Below are positions 1-7,985 of a stretch of DNA of 64,000 nucleotides, piece by piece (positions within the stretch are counted from its first letter, which is position 1; the number at the start of each line of letters is the position of its first letter). Location of the stretch: NCBI GenBank assembly GCA_012103455.1, contig WLWT01000002.1, positions 806,001-870,000 on the forward strand, given 5' to 3'. The notes beneath the pieces are model-generated. The model saw only the letters and a program-made list of their open reading frames with translations. It was not told the origin of the DNA and ran no database searches. The translations under genes and the position numbers were made by a program. The DNA comes from Gammaproteobacteria bacterium (GTDB lineage Bacteria; Pseudomonadota; Gammaproteobacteria; HK1).

Positions 1-49
1 GATACTCTTTAGTTTGTCCTAGAAATCGGCGTTCATCAAGGTCATCGTG

Positions 50-78
50 TTGACTTTTGGTAACATTCTGGTTATATT
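50..78 (+). promoter_or_regulatory. Sigma70-type promoter
   Basis: A TTGACT hexamer (50-55) and a TATATT hexamer (73-78) are separated by 17 bp, close to the sigma70 consensus. The first ATG on this strand is at 124, behind an AGGTG ribosome-binding site. The promoter would drive the broken gene at 124. Seen by eye only; no transcript data. Confidence 0.5.
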
Positions 79-123
79 TTATCCATCGTTTGTTGATAGA
101 AATTGCTGTCAGCGAGGTGAAAT

Positions 124-306
124 ATGGCCCGAATACCCGAATCTGAACTCGACCGCCTGAAACGCGAAGTGGTTTTAGTGCGCTACGAAGAGTGTAAAGC
201 CCGCAATCTCGTCACAAAAGCAAGCGGGTCATATTCCAGGTCACTGCTGTCCCACAAACTTTTGAATGAGCTTAGAATCAAAGACTATTCTGCGCTAATT
301 TGTTAG
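124..306 (+). pseudogene. N-terminal fragment, possibly of a CHC2 zinc-finger primase-like protein, cut by the IS4 element
   Basis: The first ~25 residues (MARIPESELDRLKREV...) resemble the start of phage or plasmid-type CHC2 zinc-finger primase-like proteins as I remember them. Native sequence stops at base 241, where the IS4-family element begins; the rest of the frame to 306 is read into the element. After removing the element and one target duplicate, the frame continues only a few codons (Y-I-S-K-C) to a stop, so the gene was already decayed or has lost its 3' part. The zinc-ligand cysteines of the family are not present. Fragment status is clear; the family assignment is a recollection, not a search. 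Confidence 0.4.
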
Positions 307-1522
307 AATAGAGGTTCAGAATATCTTTTAATATCAACAGGATAATAGCCTTGAGTCACAGTAACAGCGTATTTTCACAGCTGCTAAAACTGATTTCTAG
401 ACATGAATTTGAAACCCTCGCAAAAACCCACCATAAAGGCCGTGTATTGAGGACAATGTCACGCTGGTCACAGTTTGTGGCGTTGAGTTTTGCCCAACTC
501 GCCGGTCGCTGTAGTTTGCGAGATATTGTCAGCAATCTGGATAAACAACGCCGCAAAAGTTACCATTTGGGTATCGGTAAGGTCAGTCGAAGTTCTCTGG
601 CTCGCGTTAACGAGCAACAGCCTTATCCACTCTACGAAGGATTATTTTGGAAGCTGCTGGCACGATGTCAAAGCTTGGCGCCTAGGCATGGGTTTCGTTT
701 TAAAAATAAGCTTTATTCCTTGGATGCATCGACCATCGATTTATGCTTATCACTATTTCCTTGGGCCAAATTTCGCAAGACCAAAGGCGCGATTAAACTA
801 CATGTTGGTCTGGACCATGATGGTTTTTTACCGGTCTTTATGACTATTACCGAAGGCAAACAACAAGATATTACACAGGGCCGTAGTTTAGAACTGGATG
901 CGGGTTCTATTGTGGTGTTTGATCGTGGCTATACGGACTTCACGTGGTTTAACTGGCTCAATTCAAAGGGAATTTATTTTGTCACCCGGTTGAAAGCCAA
1001 TACGAAATACCGAGTGATTTCTCGCCATCCGGTCAATAAAGAGCAGGGCATTACCTCAGATCAGACGCTGATTTTAACGGGCCCTAAAGCCGATACCTGC
1101 CCGATTAAGTTGCGCCGGATGGGTTATCGGGACCCACAGACCGGCAAGCATTACGTCTTTCTCACCAATCAATTCGAATTGACTGCCAAAACCATTGCAG
1201 ATATTTATAAGTCGCGTTGGCAAATCGAGTTATTTTTCAAATGCATCAAACAAAATTTGAAGATTAAGTCATTCGTAGGGACGTCAAAAAATGCTGTCAT
1301 GACTCAAATATGGGTCGCTATGTGTATGTATTTAATGGTCGCTTACCTGAAATTTTGTAGCAAACTCGATTTAAGCATTCAACAGATCATTAGACTCTTT
1401 CAAGTCAATTTATTTGAGCGAAGAGACCTGTGGGGACTACTCAAAGGAGACCCTCCAGGCCCTATTGAAACTCAGGTCCAGATACAGTTTACATTCTCAT
1501 GAAAGTTTATGGGACAGCAGTG
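242..1522 (+). mobile_element. Complete IS4-family insertion sequence with 9-bp target duplication
   Basis: The ends are inverted repeats: CACTGCTGTCCCACAAACTT at the left and, read inward from the right, CACTGCTGTCCCATAAACTT. The element is 1281 bp and carries one full transposase gene. It is flanked by the direct repeat ATTCCAGGT at 233-241 and 1523-1531, a 9-bp target duplication as expected for IS4-type elements. The exact duplication suggests a fairly recent insertion. A decayed partial copy of the same element lies at 53453-53698. Confidence 0.92.
351..1502 (+). CDS. IS4-family DDE transposase
   Basis: This 383-residue transposase fills the element at 242-1522. The first catalytic Asp lies in SLDAST (about residue 124), the second in VVFDRGYTDF, and the Glu in the Y-(2)-R-(3)-E-(6)-K signature YKSRWQIELFFKCIKQ, which is the hallmark of the IS4 family. 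The start appears to be TTG at 351, preceded by AGGA about 8 bases upstream. The reading frame is intact and ends 20 bp inside the right inverted repeat, so it is probably active. Its C-terminal portion is closely matched by the remnant at 53472-53678. Confidence 0.92.
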   Translation: MSHSNSVFSQLLKLISRHEFETLAKTHHKGRVLRTMSRWSQFVALSFAQLAGRCSLRDIVSNLDKQRRKSYHLGIGKVSRSSLARVNEQQPYPLYEGLFWKLLARCQSLAPRHGFRFKNKLYSLDASTIDLCLSLFPWAKFRKTKGAIKLHVGLDHDGFLPVFMTITEGKQQDITQGRSLELDAGSIVVFDRGYTDFTWFNWLNSKGIYFVTRLKANTKYRVISRHPVNKEQGITSDQTLILTGPKADTCPIKLRRMGYRDPQTGKHYVFLTNQFELTAKTIADIYKSRWQIELFFKCIKQNLKIKSFVGTSKNAVMTQIWVAMCMYLMVAYLKFCSKLDLSIQQIIRLFQVNLFERRDLWGLLKGDPPGPIETQVQIQFTFS

Positions 1523-1574
1523 ATTCCAGGTACATCTCAAAATGCTAATCGCCTGAAGCGAGGCAAACCAAGGT

Positions 1575-1904
1575 CTTCTTATCTTTGATAAGAAAAGCGC
1601 AGATCATCTGACTCAACAGGCTTTTGAAAAAGGAAAGCCGGTACCTGGACGTCCAAATGTGAGGGAGCATGATTTTGGAGTGTCTGTAGGGACTGGGCCA
1701 AAAGGAGGCATGCAAACTAGGGTTCGAGTCCATCAGGACTCTAAAGGGCGTATTCATGGTCATCCCTTTGGACCAGCAGAGGTATTGATTGTGGCTATGT
1801 GGAATCGCAATGCTGTGTTTAGGGCGATAAAAAGCAATTATCAAGTCATTGAGAGAGCCGGATTTCTCTTTTGTAAGCAATGCGGTATTAGCAAGGCCAT
1901 ATGA
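1575..1904 (+). pseudogene. Unrecognised gene remnant
   Basis: An open frame without a convincing start runs from just after an in-frame stop near 1560 to 1904. A GTG at 1659 would give 81 residues. It contains the segment RVHQDSKGRIHGHPFGP, which looks like the tail of a secreted or toxin-type protein, but I cannot name a family. It lies between the IS4 element and the MITE at 1942, in DNA with other truncated genes, so it is probably the 3' end of a gene whose front is lost. Confidence 0.3.
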
Positions 1905-1941
1905 CTCGTTGATAGAAAAGGTTCGCGAGTATCTTGATGTA

Positions 1942-2081
1942 GGGCACCTCTAAAAATGCACTTTTTCCGCGATTGCGGCGTCAGCTCCGTGCTCGAATCC
2001 TCAGGTATCACCTAGACACTGCAGTTCTGCGCGCAGTGCTTCCTTGCACTCATGAAAAAATTACTATTTTTAGCGGCGCCC
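1942..2081 (+). repeat. MITE copy 1 (IS5-type ends)
   Basis: 140-bp copy of the window's main repeat. It begins GGGCACCTCTAAAAATGCAC and ends TATTTTTAGCGGCGCCC, which are imperfect inverted repeats of each other. The core holds the conserved blocks TTTTTCCGCGATTGCGGCGT and GTGCTTCCTTGCACTCA. No coding potential. It lies 10 bp upstream of the truncated recombinase frame and marks where that gene's front is missing. Flanks (TGTA / ATGA) show no target duplication, consistent with later rearrangement. Confidence 0.9.
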
Positions 2082-2091
2082 ATGATGAAGA

Positions 2092-2664
2092 ATGGAACTG
2101 ATCGGTCTCAAGCTCTACGACATCGACGTTGACCGAGGCACGGAGATGATCCGCCAGGGCAAAGGCAAGAAAGATCGGATGATCCCTATCGGTGACCGGG
2201 CGCTGGTGTGGATCGACAAGTATCTGACCGAGGTACGCCCGGAACTGGTAGTCGGTATCGATGATGGCATTCTATACCTGACGAATCTGAGCGAACCCTT
2301 TACCCCGAACCGCTTGACGCAGTTGGTCAGAAACTATGTGCAAGCCGCCGGGATCGGCAAGACCGGCGGCTGTCACCTATTCCGGCACACGATGGCGACC
2401 TTGATGCTGGAGCACGGCGCGGACATCCGCTTTATCCAGGAAATGCTCGGCTATGCGGATGTCAGTACCACACAGATCTACACACAGGTATCCATCCGCC
2501 AGTTGAAGGAGATCCACACGGCCACGCATCCGGCGAGGTTGGAGAAACAACAGGAAAACCCGCCAACTGATGACACGGAGCAAGGCGAGAATGACGAACA
2601 AGCCGACGAGTTGTTATCTGCTTTAACTGCCGAGGCCGACGAGGAAGCCGCCGATGAAGCGTAA
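2092..2664 (+). pseudogene. Tyrosine recombinase (XerC/D-like), catalytic half only
   Basis: 190 residues covering the C-terminal catalytic domain of a tyrosine integrase. Visible are the beta-hairpin Lys region (GKGKKDR), the H-x-x-R box (CHLFRH, about residue 97), the LGYADVSTTQIY block with the nucleophile Tyr, and an acidic tail (about 150-190). The N-terminal DNA-binding domain and the first catalytic Arg are absent: the codon where that Arg is expected is a TGA just upstream, beside the MITE at 1942-2081. The fragment overlaps the next small gene by 11 bp, as in recombinase-accessory pairs. It is unlikely to be active. Confidence 0.8.
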
Positions 2665-2836
2665 ACACGCCGTACCCACGCCGCCGCCACAGCGGGGCGA
2701 CAATGAAACCCAGCTTCGTGTCCGACTGCCGGAACCGTTGCACAAAGACTTCCTGGCGATCTGCCGCGAGCAGGACCAAAACGCCTCGCAGGTGATCCGC
2801 GCCTACATCCGCGAATACGTCCGGAAAAATGCCTAG
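2654..2836 (+). CDS. Small ribbon-helix-helix-like DNA-binding protein
   Basis: 60 residues: a basic Pro-rich start (KRKHAVPTPPPQR), then a strand-helix-helix pattern (TQLRVRLPEPLHKDF, followed by LAICREQDQNASQVIRAYIREYV) typical of ribbon-helix-helix repressors and plasmid partition or relaxosome accessory proteins. The ATG overlaps the 3' end of the recombinase frame by 11 bp, so the two were co-translated; it may have regulated or assisted the recombinase. Frame intact. The family is inferred from pattern only. Confidence 0.6.
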   Translation: MKRKHAVPTPPPQRGDNETQLRVRLPEPLHKDFLAICREQDQNASQVIRAYIREYVRKNA

Positions 2837-3178
2837 GGCGATCTGTGGGGCGGGAAGTAGCCGGACGGTGTGGAGACTTGCGGACACGCCGACGTGAGCG
2901 GACAGGTCGCAAGCAGCCGGAGACACCGTACCCCTCGGACCGCCCGTCACGCGCTTTGCATCGTCAGGCAAGGGTCGCGCCGCCATCCATGGCGCAAGTC
3001 ACGCCCCTTGCAAGCCGGGGCAAAGCGCGCGCCAGGCTGGGACGGCCAATCCCTGGCCGACTTCGTTCAAGGTCAGTGGCTTCGTTCTACACGCTCGCTG
3101 TCCCTGGCTCGCGTAAGAGTGGCAGGCTAAATGAAGCAGATTCAGCAATAGCACGTCGAACACTCAAGGATTTGCAGA
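2837..3178. other. Intergenic stretch, no supported gene
   Basis: GC-rich DNA with overlapping open frames in several registers, none with a recognisable domain or a ribosome-binding site. It may be decayed mobile DNA between the recombinase pair and the gene at 3179. Confidence 0.4.
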
Positions 3179-3538
3179 ATGCGCCATCTGGACAATAGCG
3201 TGTTAAATGCGGAAATAGTTATTTCCTCACTGCTAGCAGAATGTCCGAGTTTTGCGAAGCTAGCCGATATTGAGGAAGGGGCGTATAGCATTTTGGGTGA
3301 ATTTGCAATTTATCTGCGCGATGGGATCACAAAGAACGCTCTTCAGGCTGATGATCTAGAAAATGCTTTTTCCTTTTTAAATAAGATGGGTGCCAGTGAT
3401 GATCTGGAAGTACAAAATCAGCGTGTTGTGGGTGTTTTAGAAATATTGGACACCTCTAAAAATTACGAGTTTCACGCTTCGCGGAAGCGTAAGTGGCTGA
3501 TTTTATTGATTAGACAATTGCAGAATGTGGATTATTAG
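3179..3538 (+). pseudogene. Small acidic protein (DUF7674-like), C-terminus replaced by an inserted repeat
   Basis: 119-residue frame. The middle (DIEEGAYSILGEFAIYLRDG, then NAFSFLNKMG and NQRVVGVLEILDT) resembles small uncharacterised or immunity-type proteins of the DUF7674 kind, a resemblance from memory. After EILDT (about residue 90) the frame runs into the 99-bp inverted-repeat element at 3448-3546, which supplies the last ~29 residues and the stop. The native C-terminus therefore appears lost. Function unknown. Confidence 0.5.
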
Positions 3539-3546
3539 AGGTGCCC
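3448..3546. repeat. Short 99-bp element sharing the MITE terminal repeats
   Basis: Starts GGACACCTCTAAAAATTACG and ends ATTATTAGAGGTGCCC, so its ends are those of the IS5-type and MITE family, but the interior (with the small palindrome ACGCTTCGCGGAAGCGT) is unrelated to the 140-bp MITE. Probably a second non-autonomous derivative. It has inserted in the 3' end of the gene at 3179. Confidence 0.6.
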
Positions 3547-3610
3547 ATATTGGCTGATACGGATGAGTCGATTTCACTAGCAAAAGAAAATTAGAAGGCC
3601 AGGCTCTTGA

Positions 3611-3750
3611 GGGCGCCTCTAAAAATAGTAATTTTTTTATGAGTGCAAGGAAGCACCGCGCGCAGAACCGCAGTGTATAGGTGATACCTGAGGATTCGAG
3701 CACGGAGCTGACGCCGCAATCGCGGAAAAAATGCATTTTTAGAGGTGCCC
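3611..3750 (-). repeat. MITE copy 2, reverse orientation
   Basis: 140-bp copy in reverse orientation, from GGGCGCCTCTAAAAATAGTA to GCATTTTTAGAGGTGCCC. It is flanked by the direct repeat TTGA (3607-3610 and 3751-3754), a 4-bp target duplication showing insertion by transposition. It lies just beyond the 3' end of the PIN toxin gene. Confidence 0.92.
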
Positions 3751-3787
3751 TTGAATTGTTTGATCGTACTTTGGCGGGATGGAGCAT

Positions 3788-4236
3788 TTAGTTTGAATCG
3801 ATTCCCTTGATCCTGATCACCCCTCCAAACCGTTCAAAATCCTTGACGTTGCGGGTCAGCAAACAGGGGATGTTATTTGCCAGCATGGAAGCCACGATAT
3901 TGGCGTCATGCACCTGTTTGCCGCCGATTTGAAAATCTCCCATCAGCTTGACGAGTTGACCGGTGACGGCGGTGGTATCGTCCGCTACCTGAAAGCGTTC
4001 CTCCAAATAGCGCACCCGCTCGATCACCACTTCCGGTGCTGAGGGTTGGGCGAAGGTTTGTGGTCGGGTACGTACGGCGATGAACTCACGCAACACTTGG
4101 CGACTGATCCACAAGGGCCGTGGGCTTGGTGGGCTTCTCGAATCGCATTCAACGCTTGCTCATGCAGCGGCGCGGTTGCCACATTGGCATAGATCAGGAT
4201 ATTGGTATCGATGAAAAGCGGTTCAGCGTCCGTCAT
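3788..4236 (-). pseudogene. PIN-domain (VapC-type) toxin, frameshifted
   Basis: Two overlapping minus-strand frames make one PIN protein of about 149 residues. The first (from 4236) has the N-terminal FIDTNILIYA with the first metal-binding Asp. The second (to 3788) carries VHDANIVASMLANN and LLTRNVKDFERF, with the remaining acidic residues. They join by a single-base shift near 4105-4115, around CACGGCCCTTGTGG. PIN toxins cleave RNA and are silenced by the partner antitoxin, encoded immediately upstream with a 14-bp overlap. As written the toxin is inactive; a base-calling error cannot be excluded. Confidence 0.75.
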
Positions 4237-4450
4237 CGCCGTACATATCTTCTCTGCGCAGGCTTAACTCTTCCGGCCAGGGGCCGAGATCGTCTACCGG
4301 AAAATCCAGTGGTTCCTCGCCGATGGTCTTCCGTGTTGTCGCCCGTTCCCGCAGGAAATCCACGAAATCTTCTACTTCCGCAATCCGATCGGTGGGTAGA
4401 GACTGGATCTTCTCCAGCAAGGTCTGTGCGCTTTGCGCCGGTATGCTCAT
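4223..4450 (-). CDS. Antitoxin of the PIN toxin pair
   Basis: 75 residues beginning MSIPAQSAQT. This ATG (4450) is preferred over one 18 bases upstream because AAGGAGGT sits about 7 bases before it, an almost perfect ribosome-binding site. The segment LLEKIQSLPTDRIAEVEDFV is typical of DUF2281-like antitoxins paired with PIN toxins, and the acidic C-terminus would wrap the toxin. It overlaps the toxin start by 14 bp, so the two are translationally coupled. The module lies inside a broken recombinase region. Confidence 0.72.
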   Translation of the reverse strand: MSIPAQSAQTLLEKIQSLPTDRIAEVEDFVDFLRERATTRKTIGEEPLDFPVDDLGPWPEELSLRREDMYGDDGR

Positions 4451-4467
4451 AGGGGATACCTCCTTCA

Positions 4468-4785
4468 TTACTCGCCATCGAACCCGATCCTGCTCATCTG
4501 TTCCTGGCCGATTGGGGCGAGTCGTTTGAACCCGGATTTCTCGGTTCCCTGGTCAAGCGGTACATCGACGCAGCGGACATTGGGAAACCCGGGTCGTGCC
4601 ACCTGTTTCGGCACGCCTGCGCCACCCACATGCTGGAAGCCGGATGTGACCTCTATTACATCAAGGAAATGCTTGGCCACGTCAATTACAATACGACCAC
4701 TATCTACACGAGGGTCAGCTTGAATAAGCTTGCTGAGATTCATCGGGCGACACGTCCCAGTGAGGCGATCACCGACATGGGATGA
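4468..4785 (+). pseudogene. Second tyrosine recombinase C-terminal remnant
   Basis: A frame with no start codon, overlapping the 5' end of the antitoxin on the other strand. It encodes the last ~105 residues of a tyrosine recombinase: CHLFRHACATHMLEAG (H-x-x-R box), then IKEMLGHVNYNTTTIYTRVS with the catalytic His and nucleophile Tyr, ending DMG at a TGA. It is not a copy of the remnant at 2092 (LGH versus LGY, different linker). Upstream in frame there is a stop near 4450, so only the tail survives. Confidence 0.75.
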
Positions 4786-4903
4786 ACCATTTGACTAGTT
4801 ATAAGTCGTGCTTCGGCATGGCCGCATAACTGCCACAAGTACACTGAAGCTGGCCCTCGTGAACTGATGGACTGTGGTACACCGTCAATTCGAGACGAAC
4901 AAA

Positions 4904-5554
4904 ATGTTCTACAGGCAGAAACTGCTTCTAGCTCTTCTGGAAACCTTTGATGGCTTCCTAGCTAGCACCGATTTTCAGAAATACTTGTTTTTGTACACGC
5001 GACTGTGCGAAAGAGAGCACAGCTACGAATTTGCGCCCTACAACTTTGGCTGCTTCTCGTTCCAGTCGTACGCCGACAAGTCCAAGCTTGTCGCTTTCGG
5101 ATACCTAAAAGATGTCCCGGAGTGGACTCTTGCTCTAACTACCCAGCGACACGCTGATCAACTGAAACGCAGTATCCGACAGAAACTCGAACTCTTCAAA
5201 GCTCGGTACGGTGCACTTAGAGGAAACGCACTCCTAAGGCACGTATACGAAAAATATCCATACTACGCCCAGAACAGTCTCGTTGCCGCACAGATTGTTG
5301 GTCCTACGGAAATGGAGGCCATAAAGCGATTCAAAGAGAAAAAGCGAACGCGCCTGTTCGCCACCATCGGCTATGAAGGGGTACCGGTTAAGACATATAT
5401 CAACAAACTGATCCAAAACGACGTGCGGACGCTAGTTGACGTTAGAAGCAATCCTCAAAGCAGAAAATTCGGTTTCTCGAAGTCCCGACTCTCTGACCTT
5501 CTCGAAAAGGTAGGAATCCAGCACGCCGCAATCGCGGAAAAAGTGCATTTTTAG
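4904..5554 (+). pseudogene. DUF488-domain protein, truncated by a MITE fragment
   Basis: About 216 residues from ATG 4904 (an upstream GTG at 4874 is possible). Residues 1-140 form an N-terminal region (YRQKLLLALLETFDGF, then DFQKYLFLYTRLCE) found ahead of DUF488 in some longer proteins. From about 155 the DUF488 core starts: FATIGYEGVPVKTYINKLI, LVDVRSNPQSRKFGFSK. It stops early because the last ~12 residues and the stop come from the MITE piece at 5523-5562. The C-terminal half of DUF488 is missing. Function of the family is not established. Confidence 0.68.
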
Positions 5555-5562
5555 AGGTGCCC
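5523..5562 (-). repeat. MITE fragment (one end only)
   Basis: About 40 bp matching one end of the 140-bp MITE (ACGCCGCAATCGCGGAAAAA to TTTTTAGAGGTGCCC). The other ~100 bp are missing, so the copy was truncated, probably by the same event that removed the 3' half of the DUF488 gene. Confidence 0.85.
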
Positions 5563-5709
5563 AATAGTCATTTGAAATAGTTGGCATTTGCAGGGCCCCC
5601 GCGTCGATAGGGGCGTTGCTGTTGTCGATTCTCTTCGGCGGCCTCATAGCGGGTAGGTGTGAGGGCGGATCGGCTACTCCCTGATTTTGTGTCCAGCGGC
5701 AGCAGCGAT

Positions 5710-7062
5710 CTAAGCTACCTTCTCGCGCATTGTCACGAACTCTTCCGCCGCCGTTGGGTGGATACCGACGGTGGCGTCGAATTGTGCCTTGGTGGCACCG
5801 CATTTCATGGCGATGCCGACGCCCTGGGTGGTTTCGCCCGCATCAGGGCCCACCATGTGGAAACCGACTACCCGGTCGCTGGCCGGATCGACGATGAGCT
5901 TCATGAGGGTTTTTTCCGTTGTGCCGGTTAGGGTGTGTTTCATCGGTGTAAACGAAGAGCGGTAGATATCGATTTCCCCATAACATTCGCGGGCCTGCGC
6001 CTCGGTGAGTCCGCAGGTGCCGATGTTTGGCTGGCTGAACACGGCGGTTGGAATATTGGTGTAATCCATGCTTATGTTGGTGCCTTTGAACAGGTTGGAG
6101 CTGAGCGCCATTCCTTCAGCGATGGCGACGGGGGTTAGGGCTACCCGGTCGATGACGTCACCGATGGCGTACACCGAATCGATATTCGTTTTGAAGTAAT
6201 CATCGACGATGATGGCGCCTTTTTTGTCGGTAGCCACCCCCGCCGCTTCAAGGCCCAGCGCTTGGGTCAGTGGCGCGCGGCCAGTGGCGTACATAATGAG
6301 ATCGGCGTCTAGCGTGGAGCCGTCTTCCAGCGTCGCTCGAAGACCCGCTTCATTCTTGTCGATGCGCGCGATATTGGCATTAAAGCGAAGATCGACACCC
6401 TTCTTAATCATTTCCTCGGCGAGGAAGCCGCGTACCTCGTCATCAAAACCCCGTAGGAACTGAGGTCCGCGGTAGAGTTGGGTGACGCTGGCGCCTAAGC
6501 CGTTGAAGATGCCGGCGAATTCAACGGCAATGTAACCGCCTCCCACGACGATGACGCGCCCGGGCAGTGATTGCAGATAGAAAGCTTCGTTGGATGTAAT
6601 AGCTAATTCCTTGCCGGGAATATCGGGAATGACGGGCCAGCCGCCCACCGCCACCAAAATGTAGCGGCTGGTGAATTGTTCGCCGTTGACTGCAACCGTA
6701 TGGGGATCCACCAGGCGGGCGCGCCCATCGAAGATTTTGACCCCGGCATTGTTGAGCAGCCGCTCGTAGATACCGTTGAGACGGTTGATCTCGGTATTTT
6801 TGTTCGCTATCAGTTTGGCCCAATCAAACTGCGTATCGCCTACAGACCAACCAAATCCTTTGCTATTGAAAAAATCCTCCGAGAACTGCGATGCATATAC
6901 CAGTAGCTTCTTAGGCACACAGCCAACATTGACGCAGGTGCCGCCGTAGTAACGTTCCTCCGCCGCCGCCACGCGGGCGCCGTAGCTGGCGGACATGCGG
7001 CTAGCCCGGGTGCCACCGGAACCTATGCCAATCGTGAAGAGATCGTAGTCGTATTCGGCCAT
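5710..7062 (-). CDS. gor: Glutathione-disulfide reductase
   Basis: 450 residues, normal length. It reduces oxidised glutathione with NADPH and FAD in the cytoplasm. The N-terminus has an FAD-binding glycine motif (GIGSGGTRASR). The redox disulfide is in GGTCVNVGCVPKK (about 41-53). The NADPH fold is VVGGGYIAVEFAGIFNG with downstream Arg residues (YRGPQFLRGFD), typical of NADPH use. FAD motif 2 is YAIGDVIDR, and the C-terminal active-site base is in GIHPTAAEE. The dimer-domain pattern fits Gor rather than lipoamide or mercury reductase. The aldo/keto reductase gene lies 45 bp upstream on the same strand. Confidence 0.92.
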   Translation of the reverse strand: MAEYDYDLFTIGIGSGGTRASRMSASYGARVAAAEERYYGGTCVNVGCVPKKLLVYASQFSEDFFNSKGFGWSVGDTQFDWAKLIANKNTEINRLNGIYERLLNNAGVKIFDGRARLVDPHTVAVNGEQFTSRYILVAVGGWPVIPDIPGKELAITSNEAFYLQSLPGRVIVVGGGYIAVEFAGIFNGLGASVTQLYRGPQFLRGFDDEVRGFLAEEMIKKGVDLRFNANIARIDKNEAGLRATLEDGSTLDADLIMYATGRAPLTQALGLEAAGVATDKKGAIIVDDYFKTNIDSVYAIGDVIDRVALTPVAIAEGMALSSNLFKGTNISMDYTNIPTAVFSQPNIGTCGLTEAQARECYGEIDIYRSSFTPMKHTLTGTTEKTLMKLIVDPASDRVVGFHMVGPDAGETTQGVGIAMKCGATKAQFDATVGIHPTAAEEFVTMREKVA

Positions 7063-7107
7063 TGCTTGGATCCTGAATGTATTTGTGGGCGCCTGCGCGA
7101 AGTCTGC

Positions 7108-7974
7108 TCAGGTGGCTAGGCCGAACAGCGAGGTCATGGACTCAGCTTCAAGCATTGCTTGCATATCTTCTTGCGCCGGCCGTGTCTCGTAACGGTTGGC
7201 CGCATCCAGCACCCGCGGCAGGATATGGGTATCGCCAACGGTATTGATGAAAACATCGTTGCGGCCCATGACCCAATGAATGGCCCTGTCTATGCTCTCT
7301 TGGTCTTCCAAGGGCTGATACCAGGTGTTGCGCGCCTTGGGCGCGGTGGCCCACGGTCCTCTGGCGATGGATTTGATGGTTTGTACGGCGATATTGCGCG
7401 CCTTGCACAGCTTCACCACGGTGTCGAAGTTGCGCCGGTATCGTTCATCGGCATACATGAGAAAGTTGAGCGGCATCAACACTGAGTCAAAGTCGAAGCG
7501 CTCAAGCGAACGCCGGTGCATGGCGGCGATGGTCCACGAGTGTCCGGTGATACCTATGAAGCGGGTTAACCCTTCCTCGCGCGCTTCCACGACCGCCTCC
7601 AATGCGCCCTCGGCGGAGAATACTCTGTCCCAATCGTCGGGGTGGGCCATGGAGTGGAGCTGCAATAAATCGACTTGATCCACTTGCAGCCGGTCCAGTG
7701 AACGGCGTATCTGCTCGCGTGCCGAGCCGTAGTCGCGCTCGCCGGTCTTGGTGGCTAGGAAGAAACGCTTGCGGTGTTCCGGCATCCACTTGCCGATCCT
7801 GAGTTCCGAGTCGCCGTAGCGGGCGGCCGTGTCTATGTGGTTGATACCGTATTCCAATAGGACTTCCAGGGTGCGATCCGCCTCGTCCTGATCGGCGCGG
7901 CTGAGCGCGGCGCCGCCGAATAAAGTCACCGTACTGTCATGGCCGGTGCGGCCAAAGGGGCGTTTTTCGATCAT
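7108..7974 (-). CDS. Aldo/keto reductase
   Basis: 288 residues with the full AKR tetrad: Asp48 and Tyr53 (HIDTAARYGDSE), Lys76 (ATKTGERD) and His107 (LLQLHSM). These enzymes are cytoplasmic NADPH-dependent carbonyl reductases or dehydrogenases on a TIM barrel. The start at 7974 lies 11 bp after the stop of the enolase-superfamily gene, with gor following, so the three form a probable operon. The neighbouring mandelate racemase-like enzyme and MFS transporter suggest a sugar, sugar-acid or related hydroxy-acid substrate, but this is inference. Confidence 0.88.
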   Translation of the reverse strand: MIEKRPFGRTGHDSTVTLFGGAALSRADQDEADRTLEVLLEYGINHIDTAARYGDSELRIGKWMPEHRKRFFLATKTGERDYGSAREQIRRSLDRLQVDQVDLLQLHSMAHPDDWDRVFSAEGALEAVVEAREEGLTRFIGITGHSWTIAAMHRRSLERFDFDSVLMPLNFLMYADERYRRNFDTVVKLCKARNIAVQTIKSIARGPWATAPKARNTWYQPLEDQESIDRAIHWVMGRNDVFINTVGDTHILPRVLDAANRYETRPAQEDMQAMLEAESMTSLFGLAT

Positions 7975-7985
7975 GAGTTTGGTCC

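Noticed and set aside
2845..3198. Overlapping open frames of 86 and 117 codons
   Set aside because: No start signals, no domains, and Arg/Pro-rich composition typical of chance frames in GC-rich DNA.
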